From Candidatus Borkfalkia excrementavium (lineage in GTDB: Bacteria; Bacillota; Clostridia; Christensenellales; Borkfalkiaceae): a stretch of 55,122 bases of DNA. The notes beneath the pieces are model-generated. The model was not told the DNA's origin, made no database searches, and saw only the letters and a list, made by a program, of their open reading frames with translations. Location: positions 1-55,122 of the forward strand of contig DXCO01000024.1 in the NCBI GenBank assembly GCA_019115945.1, written 5' to 3'. The translations under genes were made by a program, and so were the position numbers. Positions 26,947-34,923 of the stretch are shown one piece after another; the first letter of the stretch is position 1, and every line of letters starts with the position of its first letter.

Positions 26947-26981
26947 GGGACCGTATTGTATGCGGTCCCTTATCTTTTTAT
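26947..26981 (+). terminator. Terminator after efp
   Basis: GGGACCG (26947-26953) pairs with CGGTCCC (26963-26969) and is followed by a T-rich tract. Confidence 0.75.
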
Positions 26982-26990
26982 TGGTGAAAA

Positions 26991-27428
26991 ATGAGAGCGG
27001 TTATACAGAGGACGAAAAAAACTTCATTGTCCGTCGACGGGGCGCTGATCTCGGAAATTGAAAGCGGGCTTGCCGTATATCTCGGGATCGGAACGGAGGA
27101 TACTCCGCTGCAGGCGGCAGACATGGCGAAAAAAATTGCGCATCTGCGCATTTTTGAAGATGAAAACGGAAAAATGAACCTCGACGTGCGGCAGGCGGGC
27201 GGAGAGATCCTGCTGATTTCTCAGTTTACGCTGTACGGCGATTGCAAGGGCGGCAACCGCCCGAGTTTTATCGGTGCGGCCCGTCCGGAAATTGCGGAAC
27301 CTCTGTATCTTTTGGTCGCAGACAAAATCAGGGAGTTCGGGATTTGCGTGAAAACGGGCGTATTCGGGGCGGATATGAAGATCGAGCAATATAACGACGG
27401 TCCCGTGACGATTTTGTACGAATGCTGA
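26991..27428 (+). CDS. dtd: D-aminoacyl-tRNA deacylase
   Basis: Dtd removes D-amino acids (and glycine) mischarged on tRNA. The 145-residue homodimeric enzyme begins MRAVIQR and has the active-site motif SQFTLYGD and the C-terminal NDGPVT (usually NxGPVT). The ATG lies 10 bp after the efp terminator with GGTGA as ribosome-binding site. It is followed after 10 bp by the PhnP-like gene. Confidence 0.95.
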   Translation: MRAVIQRTKKTSLSVDGALISEIESGLAVYLGIGTEDTPLQAADMAKKIAHLRIFEDENGKMNLDVRQAGGEILLISQFTLYGDCKGGNRPSFIGAARPEIAEPLYLLVADKIREFGICVKTGVFGADMKIEQYNDGPVTILYEC

Positions 27429-27438
27429 GGAAAAACAG

Positions 27439-28275
27439 ATGCGAATCCTATTTTTAGGCACGGCAGCCGCGGAGGGCTTTCCCGCAACATTTTGCAATTG
27501 CGAATATTGCCGCGCGGCAAAGGAGAATTTGAGCGAAGAATTGCGCACGCGCTCACAAATGCTCGTGGACGGCGATCTGTTGATCGATTTTCCTGCGGAT
27601 TCTTTTTTTCATATGGCGCGGAACCGTCTTGACTTTTCGGCCGTAAAATATCTGCTTGTAACGCATTCTCATTCCGATCATTTTTATGCGCAGGAACTGA
27701 TCAACAGGGGATACAAATTCGCCCGAGATATGCGATCGGAAATTTTGCATATATACGGCAATGCGGAAGTCGAGAAAGTCTTTTTAGAAGGAACGAGGCG
27801 TGAAATGCGTCCGGAAGTCGCCGAAAATGTATACTTTCATAAGATCAAAGCGGGCGAAGAATTTGCTGTGGGTGGGTATCGCGTTCTTTCCTTGCCTGCA
27901 AAGCATTGTGCGGAAGAAGATGCGCTTGTATATTGCGTTGAAAAGAAGGGGAAGACGTTGCTGTATCTGAACGATACGGCTTTACCGGAGGAGGATTTCT
28001 ATTTGTATCTTACAGGGCGGGGGATCAAAGCAGATGCGGTAAGTTTTGACTGTACGCTCGGGGATGAACAGGTATCTTCCTTGAGACATATGAACATGTA
28101 CGATAATTGCAGAATGCGCGAAAAATTGGAAAAATATGGCATAACGGGTGGATTTACAAAGTATTATGTCACGCATTTTTCGCATAATTGTGCGCCTTTT
28201 CGTAAAAGAATGGACAGCGTTGCTGCGGCATTCGGACTGATCGCCGCGCATGACGGATTGGAAATTGAGTTGTGA
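27439..28275 (+). CDS. PhnP-like metallo-beta-lactamase-fold hydrolase
   Basis: The 278-residue protein has the MBL-fold motif THSHSDH near residue 74 and an N-terminal CNCEYC cluster at about 20-25, like the structural zinc site of PhnP-type cyclic phosphodiesterases. PhnP opens phosphoribosyl cyclic phosphate, but no other phn gene is near, so the substrate is unknown. Start ATG 27439 has GAGG upstream. It probably shares a message with dtd. Confidence 0.8.
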   Translation: MRILFLGTAAAEGFPATFCNCEYCRAAKENLSEELRTRSQMLVDGDLLIDFPADSFFHMARNRLDFSAVKYLLVTHSHSDHFYAQELINRGYKFARDMRSEILHIYGNAEVEKVFLEGTRREMRPEVAENVYFHKIKAGEEFAVGGYRVLSLPAKHCAEEDALVYCVEKKGKTLLYLNDTALPEEDFYLYLTGRGIKADAVSFDCTLGDEQVSSLRHMNMYDNCRMREKLEKYGITGGFTKYYVTHFSHNCAPFRKRMDSVAAAFGLIAAHDGLEIEL

Positions 28276-28350
28276 CCGCTCGCCGTCATGGGCCTTGTTT
28301 TTTACGGAAGACGCTCGGTTGCGACGGTAGGCAATTTTATAATAAAAAGG

Positions 28351-28378
28351 GCCCCTCGGAATTTGTCAGAGGGGCTTT
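28351..28378. terminator. Bidirectional terminator between convergent genes
   Basis: GCCCCTC (28351-28357) pairs with GAGGGGC (28369-28375). Three T residues follow on the plus strand and a longer T-rich tract on the minus strand, so it best serves the minus-strand MarR gene. Confidence 0.75.
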
Positions 28379-28383
28379 GTGTT

Positions 28384-28815
28384 TCAGTAAAGTTTTGTCA
28401 ATAAATTTTTAAGATCTTTGAAAAGTGAGTTGTTTTCCAGCATGTCGAGCGTGTTTTTCAATGTGGCGACGAGCGCGTTTGCCTTTTCCTTCAGTGCGGC
28501 GCCTTTGCGGGTGAGCGTGATGTAGACGACCCGTTCGTCTTCTTCGCTACGCTCGCGGTTGATCAGCCCACGCTTTTCCATCTTTTTCAGCATGGGCGTG
28601 AGTGTGCCCGAATCGAGATACAGCCTTTTTCCCAAATCGGATACGCAAATTTTATCCTGCTCCCAAAGTACGAGCATTGCAAGATAAGAAGTGTAAGTCA
28701 GGCCCAGTTGTTCAAGTATGGGGTTGTACTTTTGAATCAGCCCTTTTGAACAGGCGTAGAGCGCAAATCCGACTTCGTTATCTAGTTTTAAAAGTTCGTC
28801 GTCCGCAATGTTCAT
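28384..28815 (-). CDS. OhrR-like MarR regulator without the usual sensing cysteine
   Basis: The 143-residue winged-helix protein is close to OhrR: LDNEV.FALYA near residue 11, LGLTYTSYLAMLVLWE, LYLDSGTLTPMLKKMEKRGL and RSEEDERVV. OhrR senses organic peroxides through a cysteine in QLCF; the matching position here is Gly16, while a cysteine sits six residues later (Cys22 in LYACSK). The start at 28815 is preferred over longer frames because of conservation and GAGGA upstream. It is divergent from an oxidoreductase gene that it probably controls. Confidence 0.88.
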   Translation of the reverse strand: MNIADDELLKLDNEVGFALYACSKGLIQKYNPILEQLGLTYTSYLAMLVLWEQDKICVSDLGKRLYLDSGTLTPMLKKMEKRGLINRERSEEDERVVYITLTRKGAALKEKANALVATLKNTLDMLENNSLFKDLKNLLTKLY

Positions 28816-28846
28816 TTTTTTTCCGATCCTCTTTGAATATGATCTT

Positions 28847-28875
28847 ATTTTATTCTTTTTTTTTGAAAAAGTCAA
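28847..28875 (-). promoter_or_regulatory. Promoter of the MarR gene
   Basis: On the minus strand TTGACT (28875-28870) and TAAAAT (28852-28847) are 17 bp apart. The -35 is part of the inverted repeat AAGTCAAGA/TCTTGACTT (28869-28892) that also holds the -35 of the divergent gene. Confidence 0.75.
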
Positions 28876-28885
28876 GATAAAAGTC

Positions 28886-28914
28886 TTGACTTCTCAAATT
28901 AAATTGTGTACAAT
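28886..28914 (+). promoter_or_regulatory. Promoter of the divergent oxidoreductase gene
   Basis: TTGACT (28886-28891) and TACAAT (28909-28914) are separated by 17 bp. The -10 lies inside the palindrome at 28909-28923. Confidence 0.8.
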
Positions 28915-28923
28915 ATAATTGTA
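28909..28923. promoter_or_regulatory. OhrR-type operator palindrome
   Basis: TACAATATAATTGTA is a perfect inverted repeat with a 3-bp centre, overlapping the -10 of the plus-strand promoter. It closely resembles the TACAATT/AAATTGTA operator half-sites of Bacillus OhrR. Binding by the adjacent MarR protein is inferred. Confidence 0.65.
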
Positions 28924-28946
28924 TATAAGAAAACGAGGTCATGCTT

Positions 28947-29597
28947 ATGAATATTGCCCTGTTCGGTGCGCAAGGGGAGTTGGGGGCTCTTCTTCTGAAG
29001 AAATTTTTACAAAACGGCGATTTTGTCTATGTTTATACGGATACGCCCGATGCTTTGAAAATTGACAGTACTGCAAATTATGAAATCCAGCGGGGTTCCG
29101 TATCCGACGAATCGGCGATGGAGCGGACGATCGCAAAGGGTGACGCGGTGGTTGTCTGTCCGGATTTTTTTGCTTACGGAAAGCGCAAAGATCGGTCGAC
29201 ACCTGTCGCGGACGGATTGGAACATATTCTGAACGTCATGAAAAAGACGGGAAAAAGCAGGATTTTTTTGACGTGTGCAGCTTGCGGGGGGCAGGTCGGA
29301 CAAAACGCAATGCTCCGTTTTTTTAATAAAATCGTAAAAGCATTTATGCCGCATTGTTACCGCGAGGCGGACAAGGTGCGCGAAGTGATTTCGTCGAGCG
29401 GGCTCGATTATACGATATTCGGGTTTATCAATCCTTATCTGAAAAAGTCGGACGGAGGATATTCCGTTTGTCTGGGTAAGGAAAAGGTGAAAGCGGGTGT
29501 GTCGGCCGAGAATCTTGCGCAATGTATATTTGACTCCGTACAAAAAAATGCATACTCGATGGAGGCGCCGATCGTATATAATAAAAAGCAAGAATGA
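28947..29597 (+). CDS. NAD(P)-binding atypical SDR family protein
   Basis: The 216-residue protein has an N-terminal Rossmann motif GAQGELG (7-13) and resembles NmrA/YwnB-like NAD(P)-binding proteins related to flavin reductases (FLTCAACGG, SGLDYTIFGFINPYL). There is no classical YxxxK catalytic pair. ATG 28947 is chosen over 28941 because GAGG lies 8 bp upstream. The operator over its -10 suggests repression by the neighbouring MarR protein, hence a possible role in redox or chemical stress. Confidence 0.75.
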   Translation: MNIALFGAQGELGALLLKKFLQNGDFVYVYTDTPDALKIDSTANYEIQRGSVSDESAMERTIAKGDAVVVCPDFFAYGKRKDRSTPVADGLEHILNVMKKTGKSRIFLTCAACGGQVGQNAMLRFFNKIVKAFMPHCYREADKVREVISSSGLDYTIFGFINPYLKKSDGGYSVCLGKEKVKAGVSAENLAQCIFDSVQKNAYSMEAPIVYNKKQE

Positions 29598-29635
29598 TTT
29601 CCTTTTGAATCCCTCCTTATGATAAAAGCGTCTCT

Positions 29636-29678
29636 GAAAAACAGCGTGTCCTGGATAGGGCGCGCTGTTTTTCATGGT
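29636..29678 (+). terminator. Terminator after the SDR gene
   Basis: GAAAAACAGCG (29636-29646) pairs perfectly with CGCTGTTTTTC (29663-29673) with an inner GTCC/GGGC stem. The A and T arms make it usable in both directions. Confidence 0.7.
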
Positions 29679-29784
29679 TGTATCGATGTGATGACAGAAA
29701 AAAATAATTTTCAATTGAGCGGCGCGGAAAAAAGCGGTGCCTTATCAATGAATAAGCGAGTATAGCGATTTTTATCGGGGGCTC

Positions 29785-30510
29785 CTATGAAAGATCGGGG
29801 CATACGTCTTCGAATATGATATTATCCGCATGTTTTTGCGCTTTTTGAAGCGTTTCGTGATCGCGTACCGTCCAGGCAAGGAGAAGCGTGTCTTTTCTTC
29901 GCGCTTTGGAAAAGGGAAGATTTTCGATATTGTAACTGATAAAATCGGGAGAGGTCAAAAAGTTCAGGGACATATTTTTTACGACGTAGTTTTGCGGCGA
30001 AAAATTGGGCATGAAGGTGCCGAGTTGGCCGCGCAAAATGTGCGGCGCAAGTCGTTTGATTTGGAGCAGGTAAAGCGGGTGAAAGGTTTGGAGCGCGAAT
30101 TCGCCGCGGTAGCCGGAAAGTGTGCGCAGGGTTTCCTGGACGATATCTTTGCGTTCGGGCTGGTTTTTGATCTCGATCAAAAGCGGGATTTTTCCGTCGA
30201 TCAGTTCGAGCAATTCAGAAAATAGCGGGATCTTTTCGCTTGTTCCGTCCAGTCGCAATTTGCACAGTTCGGCATAGGTGCGGTCGATCACTTTGGCGCG
30301 TTCGCCCGTCATCCGCTCCAGATCGTCGTCGTGAAAGGCGACGAGTTTTCCGTCCTTGGTAAAGCGGACGTCCGTCTCGGCGGCATAGCCGCAAAGCCGC
30401 GCGTTTTCGAATGCGGCGCATGAATTTTCCGGAATGCCTTTCTTTGCGTCGTGCAGCCCTCTGTGGGCGATGGGAAGTGTTTTCAAAAAACTGTCGTCGG
30501 GTATCCGCAT
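29785..30510 (-). CDS. Glycerophosphodiester phosphodiesterase
   Basis: The 241-residue GDPD-family TIM barrel hydrolyses glycerophosphodiesters to glycerol 3-phosphate and an alcohol. Catalytic motifs are visible: AHRGLHD (His15-Arg16), GIPENS, ETDVRFTKDG and FHDDDLERMTG. No signal peptide, so it is likely cytoplasmic (UgpQ type). GAAAGGAG precedes the ATG. It is transcribed away from lepA. Confidence 0.93.
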   Translation of the reverse strand: MRIPDDSFLKTLPIAHRGLHDAKKGIPENSCAAFENARLCGYAAETDVRFTKDGKLVAFHDDDLERMTGERAKVIDRTYAELCKLRLDGTSEKIPLFSELLELIDGKIPLLIEIKNQPERKDIVQETLRTLSGYRGEFALQTFHPLYLLQIKRLAPHILRGQLGTFMPNFSPQNYVVKNMSLNFLTSPDFISYNIENLPFSKARRKDTLLLAWTVRDHETLQKAQKHADNIIFEDVCPDLS

Positions 30511-30538
30511 GGCGTGCTCCTTTCAAAAGATCGAAAAT

Positions 30539-30567
30539 ATTATACCATCCGCAAGTATTTTCCGCAA
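30539..30567 (-). promoter_or_regulatory. Promoter of the glycerophosphodiesterase gene
   Basis: On the minus strand TTGCGG (30567-30562) and TATAAT (30544-30539) are 17 bp apart. Confidence 0.8.
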
Positions 30568-30572
30568 TTCAT

Positions 30573-30601
30573 TTGCTAAATTTTGCGAATTTTTATATAA
30601 T
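30573..30601 (+). promoter_or_regulatory. lepA promoter
   Basis: TTGCTA (30573-30578) and TATAAT (30596-30601) are 17 bp apart, back-to-back with the divergent promoter. The start near 30608 leaves a leader of about 57 nt. Confidence 0.8.
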
Positions 30602-30664
30602 AGAAAATAATGCGTCCGCGTGGATTTTTATGCGAATTTTGGTCGGCGCAGTTCGGAGTTGTAC

Positions 30665-32470
30665 ATGGCAAAACCCAATCGTTTGATTAGAAATTTTTGT
30701 ATTATCGCCCATATCGATCATGGCAAAAGTACGATCGCGGACAGGATCATGGAACTTACGGGACAGGTTTCCAAGAGGGATATGGAGGATCAGTTGCTCG
30801 ATTCGATGGATCTTGAACGGGAGCGGGGGATCACGATCAAACTGACTCCGGTCAGGATGTTTTACAATGCCGACGACGGGAACGAATATGAATTCAATCT
30901 GATCGATACGCCCGGTCATGTCGACTTTACTTACGAAGTTTCCCGTTCGCTCGCGGCGTGCGAGGGGGCGATTTTGGTCGTCGACGCGACCCAAGGGATA
31001 GAGGCGCAGACACTTGCGAACGTCTATCTTGCGCTGGAAAACGATCTTGAAATCATTCCCGTGATCAATAAGATCGATCTCGCATCCGCGGATATAGAGG
31101 GAACGAAAAAGGAAATTGAAGAAGTCATCGGATTGGACGCTTCCTACGCGCCTTGCGTGTCTGCCAAGGAAGGGACGAACATGAAGGACGTGCTCGAATG
31201 CGTATGCAAGTATATTCCGGCGCCGGACGGAGATACGGACGCGCCCTTGAAAGCGTTGATTTTTGACAGTTATTACGATAATTATAAGGGCGTCATTCTG
31301 TTCGTGCGCGTAAAGGACGGGAGCGTAAAGGTCGGTGACCTGATCAGAACATTCCGCTCGGACAAACAGTACGAGGTGACCGAAGTCGGTGCGTTCAGTC
31401 CCAAATTGCAGCCGAAAGATGTGCTCAATGCGGGGGAAGTCGGTTACGTCGCCGCGAGCATCAAAAGCATTCAGGACGTAGCCGTCGGCGATACGCTTAC
31501 AAGTGCTCTGCATCCCGTGGCGGAACCTTTGCCCGGGTATAAAAAGGTACAGCCGGTCGTTTTCTGCGGAATTTATCCTTTGGACGGCAGCAAATTCAAT
31601 GATCTGAAGGACGCTCTATTGAAACTTCAGTTGAACGATGCTGCTTTGATCTTCGAGCCGGATACTTCCGTTGCGCTGGGGTTTGGGTTCAGGTGCGGTT
31701 TTTTGGGGCTTCTCCATATGGAGATCATTCAGGAGCGCATCGAGCGCGAATTCAATCTGGACATCATTACGACTGCGCCGAGCGTATCGTACAAAGTGCA
31801 TAAAACGGACGGGGAAGAGTTTTTTGTGGATAACCCGTCGCATCTTCCCGATCCTGCCGACATTGAATATATGGAAGAACCCATCGTTAAAGCGGAAATT
31901 TATTCTCCGCCCGAATATATCGGCTCAATCATGGATCTGTGTCAGGAAAAACGCGGCGTGTTCAAGGATATGACTTATCTGGATGCAAAGCGGGTCAAAT
32001 TGCTGTATACGCTTCCATTGAACGAAATTATTTACGATTTTTTTGACGGGATCAAATCCCGTACGCGCGGATATGCAAGTTTCGATTATGAAATCATCGG
32101 TTACGAAAGGAGCGATCTTGTAAAGTTGGATATATTGCTCAACGGTGACGTTTGCGATGCGCTCTCGATGATCGTGCATAAAGACAGGGCGTATCCCCGA
32201 GGGCGTGAACTTGCGGAAAATCTGAAAGAGGCGATCCCGCGGCAGTTGTTTGAAATACCGATCCAGGCGGCTGTCGGCGGCAAGATCATCGCCCGAGAGA
32301 CTGTGAAGGCGGTGCGGAAAGACGTGCTTGCCAAATGTTACGGCGGGGATATCACCAGGAAAAAGAAACTGCTTGAAAAGCAAAAGGAGGGCAAGAAACG
32401 CATGCGCAGCATCGGTTCGGTCGAGGTTCCTTCCGAAGTGTTTATGTCTATCCTGAAGACGAATAAATAA
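30665..32470 (+). CDS. lepA: Elongation factor 4, LepA
   Basis: LepA is a ribosome-associated GTPase involved in initiation and ribosome biogenesis. The 601-residue protein has the G1 motif AHIDHGKST from about residue 15, [13 protein letters not shown], and the C-terminal LepA-specific region ending in [15 protein letters not shown]. The ATG at 30665 ([11 protein letters not shown]) has CGGAG 6 bp upstream; a frame from 30620 adds unconserved residues. Confidence 0.97.
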   Translation: MAKPNRLIRNFCIIAHIDHGKSTIADRIMELTGQVSKRDMEDQLLDSMDLERERGITIKLTPVRMFYNADDGNEYEFNLIDTPGHVDFTYEVSRSLAACEGAILVVDATQGIEAQTLANVYLALENDLEIIPVINKIDLASADIEGTKKEIEEVIGLDASYAPCVSAKEGTNMKDVLECVCKYIPAPDGDTDAPLKALIFDSYYDNYKGVILFVRVKDGSVKVGDLIRTFRSDKQYEVTEVGAFSPKLQPKDVLNAGEVGYVAASIKSIQDVAVGDTLTSALHPVAEPLPGYKKVQPVVFCGIYPLDGSKFNDLKDALLKLQLNDAALIFEPDTSVALGFGFRCGFLGLLHMEIIQERIEREFNLDIITTAPSVSYKVHKTDGEEFFVDNPSHLPDPADIEYMEEPIVKAEIYSPPEYIGSIMDLCQEKRGVFKDMTYLDAKRVKLLYTLPLNEIIYDFFDGIKSRTRGYASFDYEIIGYERSDLVKLDILLNGDVCDALSMIVHKDRAYPRGRELAENLKEAIPRQLFEIPIQAAVGGKIIARETVKAVRKDVLAKCYGGDITRKKKLLEKQKEGKKRMRSIGSVEVPSEVFMSILKTNK

Positions 32471-32476
32471 GCGAAT

Positions 32477-32821
32477 ATGAATACGAATGATCGAAATCTG
32501 GAAGGAAAAAATTTTTTTGATCGCGTTTACGACGCGGTGCGCAAGATCCCGAAAGGTTGTGTAGCCTGTTACGGCCAGATCGCGAGAATGTGCGGAAATC
32601 CGCGAGGCGCAAGGGCGGTGGGTTATGCGCTTCATGTCAATCCCTATTTCGGGGAAATCCCTTGCCATCGCGTTGTGAACAGAGAGGGAAGGCTTGCGCC
32701 CGCCTTTGCATTCGGAGGGTCTTCCGTGCAAAAAGAAATGCTGGAACGGGAAGGCGTGCGTGTTTATGAGAGGGATGGTTTTTACTTTGTCGATCTTGAA
32801 AAGGTATGTTGGAGACCTTAA
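32477..32821 (+). CDS. MGMT-fold DNA alkyltransferase-like protein
   Basis: The 114-residue protein contains only the DNA-binding MGMT domain. The acceptor cysteine is present (Cys63 in IPCHRVV) with the Arg-finger segment GNPRGARAVGYAL, so it could be an active O6-alkylguanine transferase; in Atl1-type proteins this cysteine is replaced by tryptophan. It lies 6 bp after lepA with no good ribosome-binding site, suggesting coupled translation. Confidence 0.85.
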   Translation: MNTNDRNLEGKNFFDRVYDAVRKIPKGCVACYGQIARMCGNPRGARAVGYALHVNPYFGEIPCHRVVNREGRLAPAFAFGGSSVQKEMLEREGVRVYERDGFYFVDLEKVCWRP

Positions 32822-32843
32822 ACATATAAAAATTGCGCATCCG

Positions 32844-32864
32844 AAGTACTATGTGTGATATAAA
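32844..32864 (+). repeat. 21-bp direct repeat, copy 1 (before hemW)
   Basis: AAGTACTATGTGTGATATAAA matches the copy at 34003-34023 at 19 of 21 positions; the first 14 bases are identical. It includes TGTGATATAAA, which could be an extended -10 for hemW. Confidence 0.6.
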
Positions 32865-32887
32865 ATACGTTAAAGAGGTGGGCTGAA

Positions 32888-34000
32888 GTGGCCGGCGTTT
32901 ATATTCATATTCCGTTTTGTACATCTAAGTGCAGGTATTGCGATTTTACCTCATACCCCGGGAAGATCGGGTTTGCCGAAGCATATATGGCCTGTGTTTA
33001 TAAGGAAATAAAACTTCGGGCGGGGCAGTTGAAAGATAAAGTTTTTGACACGGTTTATTTCGGCGGGGGGACTCCATCGGTGATCGATGAAAAATTGATA
33101 GCCGGATGCGTGAGGCAATTGAAAAAGTATCTGTTGATCGCAGAGGATGCGGAAATTACCATAGAGGTCAATCCGGGCACTCTGACAAAAGAGAAGGTTT
33201 CCGTTTATAGAGAAGCGGGGATCAATCGTTTTTCGATCGGGTTGCAGTCGGCCGAGAACAGATTGCTTGAAGATCTCGGGCGGATCCATACTGCCGAAGA
33301 TTTTGTATCGGCCTGCCGGATGATCGGCGGCTGCAATAAGAGTGCGGATATCATGATCGGCCTGAAAGATCAGTCGTGGGATGACGTCAAAAAAACGATC
33401 GATCTTGCGTGCGTTTCGTGCGGTGTAAAGCATATTTCCGTTTATGCGCTTACGCCCGAGGATGGCACGCCGGTTTATACGGATTATCTGAACGGTGAAT
33501 TGCCCGATTCCGACGAGGTTGCCGAAATGTATGATCGGGTACGAGAGTATCTTTCTTCTTTGGGTTACCAAAGATACGAAGTTTCTAATTTTGCCCTGGC
33601 GGGGTACGAGTCAAGGCATAATCTCAATTATTGGAGAAGGGGGGAATATATCGGGTTCGGCGTTGCGGCGTGTTCGTTCATGAACGGCCGCCGATTCGCA
33701 AATACGCGGGATCTTGACGAGTACATCAAATGCATACTTACCGATTATTTCCCCGTCGTCGACGACGAAGACGTTGCGGACGATGCTGCGTTTGAAAAAA
33801 TAATGCTTGCACTCCGGACGGAGGAGGGGCTTTCGCTCACGGATTTCAATCGCGAATTTTCAACGGATTTTGAAACGGAATTTGCGGATGCGCTCAAAAA
33901 GAACGCCCGCTTTCTGGAATTGAAAGACGGGCGTTTAAAAATAAAAGATAATTTTTTATATGTACAAAATACGATTATAATTGATTTTTTGCAGAAATAG
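32888..34000 (+). CDS. hemW: Radical SAM heme chaperone HemW
   Basis: The 370-residue protein has the radical SAM cluster motif Cys11, Cys15, Cys18 in IPFCTSKCRYCDF. The residue after the third cysteine pattern is DF, without the extra cysteine of HemN coproporphyrinogen dehydrogenase, so HemW (heme insertion chaperone) is the better name. The start is GTG 32888 with AGAGGTGG upstream. It is flanked by the two direct repeats. Confidence 0.9.
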   Translation: MAGVYIHIPFCTSKCRYCDFTSYPGKIGFAEAYMACVYKEIKLRAGQLKDKVFDTVYFGGGTPSVIDEKLIAGCVRQLKKYLLIAEDAEITIEVNPGTLTKEKVSVYREAGINRFSIGLQSAENRLLEDLGRIHTAEDFVSACRMIGGCNKSADIMIGLKDQSWDDVKKTIDLACVSCGVKHISVYALTPEDGTPVYTDYLNGELPDSDEVAEMYDRVREYLSSLGYQRYEVSNFALAGYESRHNLNYWRRGEYIGFGVAACSFMNGRRFANTRDLDEYIKCILTDYFPVVDDEDVADDAAFEKIMLALRTEEGLSLTDFNREFSTDFETEFADALKKNARFLELKDGRLKIKDNFLYVQNTIIIDFLQK

Positions 34001-34002
34001 CA

Positions 34003-34023
34003 AAGTACTATGTGTGGCATAAA
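34003..34023 (+). repeat. 21-bp direct repeat, copy 2 (after hemW)
   Basis: AAGTACTATGTGTGGCATAAA starts 3 bp after the hemW stop. See the copy at 32844-32864. No plus-strand gene follows closely, so a promoter role is unlikely for this copy. Confidence 0.6.
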
Positions 34024-34050
34024 TATCGTATTTTTAATTATTTTTGTTAT

Positions 34051-34080
34051 TAAGGGGAATTCAAATTTACGATTCCCTTT
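34051..34080. terminator. Weak hairpin between hemW and the lipoprotein gene
   Basis: AAGGGGAAT and ATTCCCTTT form a 9-bp stem with one G-U pair, overlapping the last codons of the minus-strand lipoprotein gene. The T tract is poor on both strands. Confidence 0.4.
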
Positions 34081-34738
34081 GTGCGAGTACTTCACCCGAT
34101 GCAGCGTCCGCTAAGAAAGACAGGTATCTGCCGTTTCTGTCGATCAATCCTACGTAAAAATAGCAGTTCTCTTTTTCAGAGATCAGCCGTACGTTGATCT
34201 CTCCGTTGAAAGGATCGCCGAAGTAATTTTTGATCGTCTCTTTCTGAGATTGCATGATTTTGTTCAAAAGGGAGGAAAGGGAGAGCATGCCCTCGATTTT
34301 CATATTTTTTGCGGCGATCGTCGTTGCGGTATCCGCGTTTTCTTCGCTGATTGAAAAAGTGATTTCCTCTTCGTCCGGTCGGGAGATGCTTTCCGAGTAG
34401 GTGTACTGCTGTCTGACGCTGTCGAAACTCATTTCTCCGCCGTATTTTTTGCTCCCGCATTCGAAGGAAATTAGATATGTTTTCGTATTGTCGGGCATGG
34501 TCGCGCGGATTTCAAAGATTTTCGTCTTATCGGACACGACTCCGTCCGCGGCATACGGATATTCCCTTTCGGAAAAACCTGCCCAGATCGTACAGCCGTC
34601 CTGTTCGGCATAGTAAATGTCGCTTCTGTATTCGGAAACAAGCGCGGTATAGTCCTCATTTTGTGCGCAGGCCCCGAGCAGGACAACGGTCAGGATTACG
34701 GATAAGATACTCACAAAGATCGCTGAAAATTTTTTCAT
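34067..34738 (-). CDS. Uncharacterised lipoprotein
   Basis: The 223-residue protein begins with a lysine pair, a hydrophobic signal of about 18 residues and the lipobox LLGAC, so it should be lipidated and anchored outside the membrane. The mature part is rich in acidic and polar residues, with no family I recognise. ATG 34738 is chosen since AGGTGG lies 6 bp upstream. It is divergent from the zinc-ribbon membrane protein gene; the pair may work together at the envelope, but that is only an inference. Confidence 0.75.
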   Translation of the reverse strand: MKKFSAIFVSILSVILTVVLLGACAQNEDYTALVSEYRSDIYYAEQDGCTIWAGFSEREYPYAADGVVSDKTKIFEIRATMPDNTKTYLISFECGSKKYGGEMSFDSVRQQYTYSESISRPDEEEITFSISEENADTATTIAAKNMKIEGMLSLSSLLNKIMQSQKETIKNYFGDPFNGEINVRLISEKENCYFYVGLIDRNGRYLSFLADAASGEVLAQRES

Positions 34739-34809
34739 GTCAACCACCTGATTGTTTTTTATTATTCTATTTTTTTCCTTTTGATAAAATGATTATTTTG
34801 CTCAATCAG

Positions 34810-34838
34810 TTGATTTTTTTTGCCGCATATGATAAAAT
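34810..34838 (+). promoter_or_regulatory. Promoter of the zinc-ribbon protein gene
   Basis: TTGATT (34810-34815) and TAAAAT (34833-34838) are separated by 17 bp. The start near 34845 leaves a leader of about 80 nt. Confidence 0.7.
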
Positions 34839-34923
34839 ATTTCAAATTAGAGTATAACAGATAATATATCGGGCGGGATCGGCGGACAGCGACGCAACAA
34901 TCAAGGAGAAGAAAGCAAACTAT

